In this document: positions 56,462-64,000 of the stretch, one piece after another
Numbering within the stretch: the first letter of the stretch is position 1
Layout of the letters: each line of letters opens with the position of its first letter
Assembly (NCBI GenBank): GCA_963744875.1
Contig: CAVUVQ010000030.1
Span: 28,884 to 92,883, forward strand
Direction of reading: 5' to 3'
Origin: JACDAE01 sp963744875
GTDB lineage: Bacteria > Chloroflexota > Ktedonobacteria > Ktedonobacterales > Ktedonobacteraceae
Length of the DNA stretch: 64,000 bases
The notes under the pieces: model-generated
Seen by the model: the letters and a program-made list of their open reading frames with translations, nothing else
What the model was told of the DNA's origin: nothing
Databases searched by the model: none
Program-made: the position numbers and the translations under genes

Positions 56462-56637
56462 GAAACCTCCTTGTAAAAGATACACGTAGAATATGACATT
56501 CTCATTACGTCTAATATAAGGTCTACGACATTATAAAACCCATAGTATTTATTCAAAAATGGACCCGGTAGTGTTCTGCCAGATGTACCTTAACAGAACA
56601 ATAGGTACCAGATCCATAGATGGAACTCTTTTGATGG
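56462..56637. promoter_or_regulatory. Gap between the GH106-like and GH95-like genes
   Basis: This must hold the promoter of the GH95-like gene. It is AT-rich, and no clear consensus or LacI-type operator is seen. Confidence 0.35.
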
Positions 56638-59600
56638 CTACTCTGCCTCTTCCACCATCAGCCGTACCGATCCATCCAGGCCAAAAGCTGTCACCGCATA
56701 GGAGTGGCGCCAGCCTTCCACCTGCTCACCCGCCAGCAAACGCTGGCCCAGTTCTCCTCCTGGGGATAGAAACTCTCTGGACCGACAAGTAACATCGGCA
56801 AGCCAGCCCAGGAAGTCTCTCCTTCAGCATTATGATGCGGACCAAGTACATTGCGCAAACTATGATACAAGCACAAACTTCGACCATATTCTCGCCTTCA
56901 TGAAGCAATGCGCTACATTCAACACGATAAGGCCGCCATGTCATCGCTCCCGCATTCAATCCATTCACACGCACCTCTACTACAGGCACCGTTAACTCAG
57001 CGCATTCGAGCCAGGCACTATCCTTGCGGCGCAATAGGAAGAGTGATATGCGTACGATAGGCGACACGGCCCGCATAAAATGGCAACCCCTGTTCAACAA
57101 GGTTCCCTATCTGTAAAGGTTGTGGCCCGTTGACAAGTGGAGCTTCCACTGCCTGGAGACGCCAGAGTGGAGCAGGCTCCAACGGTGCCAATGATTTCAT
57201 ATGCACAACAGGATGCACATCCACGGCAAAATCGCCGATAAGATAGATGGCTTCGATCTCTGTCCCATAACGACGCGCCTGATCATCAATGCTCGTTGCA
57301 TCTCCATGCTGAAATGTGGAATAGGTCAGTTCAAGCACATTTTCACCATGCCGCACATGTGCTCCGATCTCCACAGGCAGCCAGCGAATATCATGCCAAT
57401 ACGGTAATCCCTCATACGCAACGACCTGTCCATTGATGGTAATCGTACAGCGCTCAGGATGCTCAAGCACAATCTGGATACGTTGCTGGGACAGGCCATC
57501 AAATGCGTTGGAAAACGTATAACGCAACGTAAGCGGTCCATCATAGGATGCATCATTCAAAGAATGCTGTAATGCGAGCAACGGCACGGATGGACTCCAG
57601 TCAGTTCCAGATGTTGTAAATGCCGCATAGTCCAGTACCAGAACGTTCTCATCTAGCCGCTCAACTTCCCATGACTCAGGTTGATAGATATGCAGCGGTA
57701 CTACGGCCTCCTCGCGTTGGAGGGCAAATGCCGTAGATTCGCCAGGGCCGGCCAGAAGGAACAGCGATGCGCCAGGTTCCAGGTGGATCTCTAGAGGCCG
57801 CGCAGCATCCATTGTTTGCGCCAGGCAACGCCGGGTTTGTTGTGTAAGATCCACTTGCATCAATGGTCCCGTGATGCCATTGAGCTGAATAGTGCCATCA
57901 ATGTGCTCATGGCGCGAAAGGTTCACGAGCATGGTAATCTGCTGCTCACCCGCACGACGCGTCTGCTGCCAGAACCACTCACGAGGGCCGCTCACGTTCG
58001 CCAACACCTGCGGTGGTTGTATTTCTTGAAGGACGCTTGCCAGTTCATCCATTGGCACACTGCGCACATACAAACGCAAGAAATACTGTAAACGCGGATA
58101 CTCGCTAGTTCTCCCATCAATCAAGGTGGGTAAACTGCCAACCGAGAGGATGTTTCCGCCTGCTCCAGCAAACTCTTCAAGCAGTGTCAGCGTCGTTCCT
58201 CGCAAACTCCTAAGAGCAGGTAATATGACCAGTGGATAGGTCATTGGCCCGACATGAAGTAACACGCGTTCAGCATTGTGTTCAACCCAACCGATATCAG
58301 CTAAAATCGTTTCATCGCCATAGTCAAATGAGCGTTGCTGAGCCAATAGCTCTCGACTGAGTTGCCGAAACGTATGATCGATCTCTTCCATACGCTCCCG
58401 ATCGTCATGATGAAATGAAGCCCATGGACCGTCAGCAGGCGCGGGAGGACGACGCAAGGGATAGAGACTTTCTTGTGGATGTACGATTAAAAGCTCTGGC
58501 ACCATCTGTCCCTGAGCCATCAATGCACACAGGCGCGCGAGGTAGTCCTCAACATGATGGTTCAATGGCCACCATGGCTGCTGATACCAGAGGTTACAGG
58601 GATAGTCGCGTTTGCGCTCACCTGCCATGCTATAGAGCAGCAGATGAGGAACCAGGAAGTTGACGCCAAGCACGATCTGTTGCTCCGCGATCCACTTACG
58701 ATCCTCAAAGGAGAGATGCTGTCCCGCACACCCGAACAGCTCGCTCATCATACGCTCTTTGCTATATTGATTGACCACGCTCCGACAACCCAATGCCGTC
58801 ACGACTTCCTGAATCTGAAGACCCAGGTGATCAATTCCAGGCCAATCCATATGCCGATAATGGGGAAGCGTGCAAACATCCCAGGCGAGGTTGGCGGTTA
58901 GATTCCCCTCTTCCATAAAATGTCCGGTCAGCGCAATATTATGTTCGCGACACCAGCTCCCTATCTGGGCGCTATAATGTTGTTCAAACAGCCACGCACA
59001 GGTCCGATAATAATCTGTGCGTGTGGCTGCAAAGTCGCCAGAGTCCTCAAAGAGTTCTTCCAGATGTGGGAGTAGATCGTAGCCATGTTGCTGCCGAAAA
59101 CGCTCCGGAAGTTCATTGGTCCAGAATAACATCCCGCTCGGGACATTCGCATAGGCGGGCAAGACTGTGATTGAAGGCTCGTCGGTAAAAATCGCCGGGA
59201 TCAGTCCACCCAGATCCTGACCAAAACGGCGTGCATACGACTCATAGGCCTCCTCGATAAAGACCTGCATCGCCTCTTTATTCATCAGGTCGGCATAGGT
59301 TGCACCACTGAACCAGGGAAAACCCAATGGGCTGATAAACTGGCAATAGCGTGTTCCATCGTCACTGACCGTGATGACGGAAACGTGCTCGCCAGCGGGC
59401 AGATCTGTTCCAGAAGGCACACGCAGCAACCATTTCGTACGATAATTGGCATCACGCAACGGGACAGCGCCCCCAGCCCATCCGCTGGGCCAACGATCCT
59501 CGTCATAGAGATACATCTGCATGCCCAATCCGCGTGCTTCTTCCAATGCGGCACCCATCGCAGCATAGAACTCTTCGCCCCGATACTGGGTGATGAGTCC

Positions 59601-59801
59601 AATCCGCGCATGCATAAATCCGCCTCCCAGCCCACCGCGTGCCAGTTCGCGCACCTGACGGCGCACCTCTTCTTCATCTAAGACCTCGTTCCAACTCCAA
59701 AATGGCGCAGGACGATAGATGGCAGGTGGCTTCGCCACCACATCCAGGTCGAAAGCAATGCCGATATGTTCTTGCGGTGTATCGATCTCTCTCTTTTTCA
59801 A
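56638..59801 (-). pseudogene. GH106-like (α-L-rhamnosidase type) hydrolase, C-terminus frameshifted three times
   Basis: About 925 clean residues to 57018: RPAPFWSWNEVLDEEEVRRQ, GGFMHARIGL, MYLYDEDRWPSGWAGG, IFTDEPS, TGHFMEEGNLTANLAWDVC, NQYSKERMMSELFGCAG. These follow the N-terminal barrel of the GH106/Glyco_hydro_106 group. β-rich domains come next. Frames then change near 57019, 56870 and 56750 (PQG / SAWLECAELTVPVVEVRVNG / CLYHSLRNVLGPHHNAEGET / LGQRLLAGEQVEGWRHSY) to the TAG at 56638. No signal peptide, so cytosolic, taking imported oligosaccharide. Start TTG 59801 (GAAGGA ten bases upstream); ATG 59912 in the same frame is an alternative. Confidence 0.75.
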
Positions 59802-59952
59802 GCGTGACCTATCCTTCTCATGACTAGCGCAAACGTCCTTGAACGAGCGCAAACTGGAAATATCTTCTTCTAAACATCCTATAAGTTTGTTATGCACGAT
59901 TTCTGAGGGCATTTCAAAATCTGGTGAGGTAGCACTCCTTTGCGAATAAAGG

Positions 59953-60981
59953 TCAATCTGGATGCACGAGAAAACAGGCAGCTTTCTGTGCGGTTTTTGC
60001 TCCAATCGGCTTGAGTTGCGGCACCTCTGTCCTACATCTATCCATGACATGAGGGCAGCGTGAGGCAAATGCGCAACCTGTCGGGAGTGCCACCAGACCT
60101 GGCACCTCGCCTTCAACCGCCTTCTTTTGTGCATCACTCTTCTGCCAACGGGCAACAGGAACCGATTGGAGCAACCCCTGTGTATAAGGATGGCGTGGTT
60201 GCTCAAAGATCTGGGCCGTTGGAGCAATCTCCACAATTTTCCCCAGATACATTACCGCAACCTCATCGCTAAGATAGCGTACCGCTCGCAGGTCATGAGA
60301 AATAAAGAGATACGTGAGGTGCAACCGCGTTTGCAGATCACGCAATAGATTGAGGATCTGAGCCTGGATCGAAATATCCAATGCAGAGATCGGCTCGTCA
60401 GCCACCACAAAATCTGGATTTGTTGCTAGCGCACGTGCAATCCCTACCCGCTGGCGTTGCCCGCCACTGAACTCATAGGGATAACGATTCTCAAAATCGG
60501 GATTGAGCCCCACCATTTCAAGCAGTTCACGCACACGCTGCCGCAGTTGTTTACGCTCACATATTTTATGTAGGATCAGTGGCTCCGCAACCGTGAAGCC
60601 GATGGTCTGGCGCGGGTCCAACGATGCATAGGGATCCTGGAAGATGATCTGCATACGCTGACGCAACGGGCGCAGTGCGGCGGGCTTGAGCTGGCAAAGA
60701 TTTGCGCCATCAAAGATCACCTCACCAGCGGTAGGTTTGATAAGTTGCAAGACCGAACGGGCGACGGTCGATTTCCCACTTCCTGATTCGCCCACCAGAC
60801 CGAGCGTCGTTCCACGGGGAATCGTAAAATCGACGCCATCAACCGCCTTCAGGGTCGTCCGTTGCTGACCAAATAGCGAAGTCGCCTGTTTCGTCGCAAA
60901 ATACGTTTTCAACCCGCGCACCTGCACAAAGTCGATCTGGTCATTGTTCTGATTTGCCGTGGAGATTTGTTGTTCCTGCAT
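59953..60981 (-). CDS. Opp/Dpp-type ABC importer ATPase (F subunit)
   Basis: 342 residues. Walker A GESGSGKST near 67, Q-loop IIFQDPYASLDPRQ near 113, signature FSGGQRQRVGIARAL near 170, Walker B FVVADEPISALD near 190, switch His in ISHDLRAVRYL, and the C-terminal oligopeptide/dipeptide domain with the CAFASRCPHVMDRC Cys motif that often binds an Fe-S cluster. Three bases after the D-subunit gene. Beside GH106 and GH95-like genes its substrate is more likely oligosaccharide than peptide. Confidence 0.93.
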   Translation of the reverse strand: MQEQQISTANQNNDQIDFVQVRGLKTYFATKQATSLFGQQRTTLKAVDGVDFTIPRGTTLGLVGESGSGKSTVARSVLQLIKPTAGEVIFDGANLCQLKPAALRPLRQRMQIIFQDPYASLDPRQTIGFTVAEPLILHKICERKQLRQRVRELLEMVGLNPDFENRYPYEFSGGQRQRVGIARALATNPDFVVADEPISALDISIQAQILNLLRDLQTRLHLTYLFISHDLRAVRYLSDEVAVMYLGKIVEIAPTAQIFEQPRHPYTQGLLQSVPVARWQKSDAQKKAVEGEVPGLVALPTGCAFASRCPHVMDRCRTEVPQLKPIGAKTAQKAACFLVHPD

Positions 60982-60984
60982 CCT

Positions 60985-61980
60985 TTACTCCTCATTCCAA
61001 TGCCAGCAGGCAACGCTATGCCTGGAACTGACCTGTTCAATGGGTGGCATCTTCTCATTACAAAGAGTTGTTGCCCTGGGACAGCGAGGAGCGAAAGGAC
61101 AACCAGGAGGAAGATGTATGAGATCTGGCGGCAGTCCCGGGATAGCATAGAGCGGTTTGCTGCGGTCCGCCACCGCTCCCAACGTCGAGCCAAGCAACCC
61201 TATTGTATAAGGATGACGTGGCTGAGTGAACACTTCCTCTGTAAAACCCTGTTCCACCTCACGCCCGGCATACATGACCACGACCGTATCGCATACTTCG
61301 CTGACAACACTGACATCGTGGGTGATCAAAATAATCCCGGCGTCAACGAGATTACGCAACTTGAGGAGCAGATTCAGAATCTGCCGTTGCACCGTCACAT
61401 CCAACGCAGTTGTCGGTTCATCGGCCAGCAGGAGACGTGGGTTACAGGTCAGCGCAATCGCAATCATCACCCGTTGGCGCATGCCGCCAGAAAACTCAAA
61501 CGTGTATTGATTGAGGCGACGCTCGGGTTGTGTGATGCCAACCGTCGTTAACAATTCCAATGCGCGTGCCCTTGCCTGTGCCTTCGATAGGCCGAGATGC
61601 GTCTGAAGTGGCTCCATGATCTGTTGACCTACACGCATTGTGGGATCAAGCGCCGACAACGCATCCTGAAAGATCATCGCAATCTTTGATCCACGTAATT
61701 TGCGCATCTCCCTCTCATTTAGACGCAGAATATTCTCTCCGTCCAGGAGCATCTCCCCACCTGCAATACGGCTGGTCTTGGGCAAGAGCCGCATAATCGA
61801 GAGCGCAGTTGTCGACTTTCCACAACCGGATTCCCCGACCAATCCAAGAATCTGACCAGCGGCAACCTGGAGCGAAAGTCCCTCAACCGCCGAGACAACA
61901 CCATCCTGCGTATGAAATTTTACTTGCAGATTTTTGAGCTGCAAGACAGGCTTTGTGTCAACCTCCATCGATTTCATCAT
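60985..61980 (-). CDS. Opp/Dpp-type ABC importer ATPase (D subunit)
   Basis: 331 residues. Walker A GESGCGKST near 54, IFQDALSALDPTMRVG near 105, signature FSGGMRQRVMIAIAL near 163, Walker B LLLADEPTTALD near 183, ITHDVSVVSEV near 219, and the CPFAPRCPRATTLC tail. ATG 61980 overlaps the C-subunit stop (ATGA), so they are translationally coupled. Confidence 0.93.
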   Translation of the reverse strand: MMKSMEVDTKPVLQLKNLQVKFHTQDGVVSAVEGLSLQVAAGQILGLVGESGCGKSTTALSIMRLLPKTSRIAGGEMLLDGENILRLNEREMRKLRGSKIAMIFQDALSALDPTMRVGQQIMEPLQTHLGLSKAQARARALELLTTVGITQPERRLNQYTFEFSGGMRQRVMIAIALTCNPRLLLADEPTTALDVTVQRQILNLLLKLRNLVDAGIILITHDVSVVSEVCDTVVVMYAGREVEQGFTEEVFTQPRHPYTIGLLGSTLGAVADRSKPLYAIPGLPPDLIHLPPGCPFAPRCPRATTLCNEKMPPIEQVSSRHSVACWHWNEE

Positions 61981-62963
61981 TGCCTCGCTTTCGGATTGAG
62001 CGCATCATTCAAAGCATCCCCAACGAAATTGAAGGCCAGAACTACAATAGCCAGGACCAGTCCCGGCATAGCAACCAGGTATGGTGCGCTGCGATAGTAT
62101 CCTACGCCATCCGCGATCATTTGCCCCAGACTCGCACCTGGAGGACGGATGCCAATGCCCAGAAAGCTTAATGATGCTTCAAACAACATGGAATACCCAA
62201 AATTGACTGAAAGGGCCACAATGACCGGACCAAGCACATTGGGCAGCAGGTGCTTACGAATAATCCACCAGGTGGATGCGCCTAACGCATGTTCCGCCTC
62301 GATAAACTCTTTTTCGCGCAGAGCTAACACCTGACCACGCACAATGCGTCCGATCCCCGGCCATGAGACAATGCCCAGACACCCGATGACAACCAGATAA
62401 TCGACGAGCACAGTATTCGTCAAGGAAGACCAATGTGTGCGCTGGTAGAGAGCGTTCGTAAAATTCGTTACGCTTGGACGCGTCGCAACGCTAATAAAAG
62501 CCGCAAACCAGAGTGGAGGAACGGTCAGCAACGCATCCATGATCCAGGTGATGACAAGATTCACCCAACCGCCGAGCAAGCCTGCCAGAGCACCAAACAG
62601 AACGCCAAGCACACCAGCAATAATTGTAATCAGCGTTGCCACAAGCACCGCTGTACGTAAGCTCAACAGAACCCGACTGAGCAGATCGCGCCCAAGCTCA
62701 TCGGTTCCCATCAAATGATGTACACTGGGAGATTGCATAATAGCTAAATAATTTTGTTGCAGATAGTTATAAGGGGCCAGGATTGGTGCAAAAATCGCCA
62801 GGAGAAAGAGCAAAAGCATGATAATAAATCCCACCATTCCTGCCTTATTGCGCAAAAACGTGCGGGTAGCATCACCCCATAAACTGCGTGCTTTGGGTGG
62901 ATGGCGTTGTGGTGCAACAAGCGCTTCGAGCTGCTGCACCTGATCATTGCCTGGTATTGCCAT
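61977..62963 (-). CDS. Opp/Dpp-type ABC permease (C subunit)
   Basis: 328 residues. N-terminal TM near 42-64 (GMVGFIIMLLLFLLAIFAPI), conserved GTDELGRDLLSRVLLSLRTAV near 98, EAA loop EFIEAEHALGASTWWIIRKHLLPNV near 225, five more TMs, end NPKARQ. Partner of the B subunit upstream. Confidence 0.93.
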   Translation of the reverse strand: MAIPGNDQVQQLEALVAPQRHPPKARSLWGDATRTFLRNKAGMVGFIIMLLLFLLAIFAPILAPYNYLQQNYLAIMQSPSVHHLMGTDELGRDLLSRVLLSLRTAVLVATLITIIAGVLGVLFGALAGLLGGWVNLVITWIMDALLTVPPLWFAAFISVATRPSVTNFTNALYQRTHWSSLTNTVLVDYLVVIGCLGIVSWPGIGRIVRGQVLALREKEFIEAEHALGASTWWIIRKHLLPNVLGPVIVALSVNFGYSMLFEASLSFLGIGIRPPGASLGQMIADGVGYYRSAPYLVAMPGLVLAIVVLAFNFVGDALNDALNPKARQ

Positions 62964-63014
62964 CGTTTATGTTCCTCATTTCTGTTAGATGCCTTATCTG
63001 GTCTGCACTTTTTT

Positions 63015-63969
63015 TCAGGCGCTGAGCTTCACACGTGGGTCAACGAAACCATACAAAACGTCGGTGACCAGATTAATCAGCATGATCAATATCGCGGTGA
63101 CAAAAACTATTCCGGTGATCGTCTGCACATCACCCACTTGCAAGAGAATTGTAGGCAAGCAGGCCAAAACCCTGCAGGTTAAAAACAAGCTCGATAAAAA
63201 GCGATCCACCAATGAGATAGGAAGCGGTAAGTCCCACCACGGAGAGCACGGGAAGAAGCGCATTTTTGAAGACATGCTTCACCACCACCTTCCACCCGGA
63301 GAGTCCTTTCGCATACGCGGCACGCACATATTCTTGTGAGAGGACCTCTAAGACGGATGCACGTGTGAAACGCACGGTGGTCAGGCAGGAATTCGCCGCG
63401 AGAATCGTGACAGGCAGAATACTCGCTGAATCGAAGATCCCATGCCATCCAAGACCGACCGATGGCACCAGGTAAATCTAAATCACAAAAAAGTAGACCG
63501 CCAGTGGGGCCAGCACAAACAAAGGAACTGACGAAAGGACGGTCACGACCCCGACAATCCCATAATCAAGCGGCGTATTGCGGAAGAGCGCCGCCAGCAT
63601 TCCGAGTGGAATCCCTACAATGATGATCAGAACCAGCGCAGCCGCCCCGATTTCCAGCGAGATTGGCAGGGCCTGCCCAATCATATACGTCACACTCGGC
63701 TCACCCTGGCTTACATAGGATACGCCAAGATTACCACGCAGAGCCTGCACCACCCATTCACCATAGCGCACATAAATGGGCTGATCGAGATGCAATTGTT
63801 GCCGAAAGCTCTGATAGACAATGGGATCAAACTTTCCACCGTTTTCATGTTCCGTGAGATAGGCGGCAAGGTCGCCAGATCCATACTGACCAATTACAAA
63901 AATAAAGCTGGTAATGAGCACAAGCAATGGGATCATCGCCAGCAGTCGGCGCAGAATATAGTTTAACAT
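63015..63969 (-). pseudogene. Opp/Dpp-type ABC permease (B subunit), nonsense plus frameshift
   Basis: ATG 63969 gives MLNYILRRLLAMIPLLVLIT and the usual N-terminal TM and periplasmic region (LDQPIYVRYGEWVVQALRGN). In-frame TAG (63478-63480) interrupts after PLAVYFFVI, and the same frame resumes IYLVPSVGLGWHG with the EAA loop SQEYVRAAYAKGLSGWKVVV. One extra G near 63147 shifts the last 45 residues (DVQTITGIVFVTAILIMLIN...DPRVKLSA). Without B the importer cannot work, so either the locus is dead or these are read errors. The substrate-binding protein would lie beyond the right edge. Confidence 0.85.
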
Positions 63970-64000
63970 CGCAAAGCTCCTCAACGACGCCAATACCTGT

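Noticed and set aside
1..64000. CRISPR arrays, rRNA, tRNA, prophage or defence islands
   Set aside because: No regularly spaced short repeats, no RNA gene cores and no phage or restriction genes were found on reading both strands. A tRNA could still be missed by eye.

Overview
The window looks like chromosomal DNA of a Ktedonobacteria-type member of the Chloroflexota. This is an inference from gene content and could be wrong at genus level. The clues are an XRE-HTH/NB-ARC protein, a NACHT-type membrane tail, remnants of an NB-ARC protein and a Ser/Thr kinase, many secreted plant-polysaccharide enzymes, paralogous PMT-type glycosyltransferases with a conserved extracytoplasmic tail, and IS scars. 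I see no rRNA, tRNA or CRISPR array. About a dozen reading frames carry frameshifts or nonsense codons next to long intact genes. Whether that is real decay or read error cannot be settled from the sequence alone.

Layout. 0-5.9 kb: the minus-strand 5' part of a giant secreted protein with at least ten copies of a ~187-residue domain, interrupted by four frameshifts. 6.1-7.4 kb: XRE-HTH/NB-ARC STAND protein. 7.4-17.9 kb: an accessory stretch with VOC protein, methyltransferase fragment, AraC regulator, two TetR regulators each beside a 7-3-7 palindromic operator, medium-chain reductase, broken carboxylesterase, aldo/keto reductase, and a ~1.1 kb repeat element with a broken HTH gene and a large palindrome. 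17.9-22.2 kb: a tightly coupled operon of ECF sigma factor, zinc-finger anti-sigma membrane protein, a 33-residue membrane microprotein, two ABC permeases and an ABC ATPase. 22.2-28.1 kb: transposase scar, decayed LVIVD-repeat gene, HbpS-like protein, aldehyde dehydrogenase and convergent FAH-family hydrolase (possibly a Weimberg-type pentose route), and an orphan NACHT-type membrane module. 28.2-29.0 kb: a second copy of the HTH/palindrome element with an IS6 scar.

29.0-36.0 kb: a Bce-type peptide-sensing module (response regulator, short histidine kinase, ABC ATPase, ten-TM permease, small membrane protein). The bceAB promoter and the promoter of a separate 81-residue ORF share the same operator and the same operator-to-minus-10 spacing. 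36-39.4 kb: fragments of an NB-ARC protein, a kinase and an IS6 transposase, then a GH54 arabinofuranosidase behind a LacI-type operator. 39.4-48.7 kb: an envelope glycosylation/stress cluster with paired paralogues (two PMT glycosyltransferases, two stress-like proteins, two DUF6069 membrane proteins), a GT2 enzyme and a 126-residue protein. Three plus-strand transcription units here start with the same ~85-bp promoter module, and the two stress-like genes share a different 23-bp motif.

49-51.2 kb: an OmpR/EnvZ-type two-component system. 51.2-64 kb: a minus-strand saccharide-use locus with an opp/dpp-type ABC importer (B broken, C, D, F), a large GH106-like protein with a shattered C-terminus, and two GH95-like secreted hydrolases, one degenerate. 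Together with the GH54 enzyme and the giant repeat protein this suggests feeding on branched plant-wall polysaccharide such as pectin side chains.
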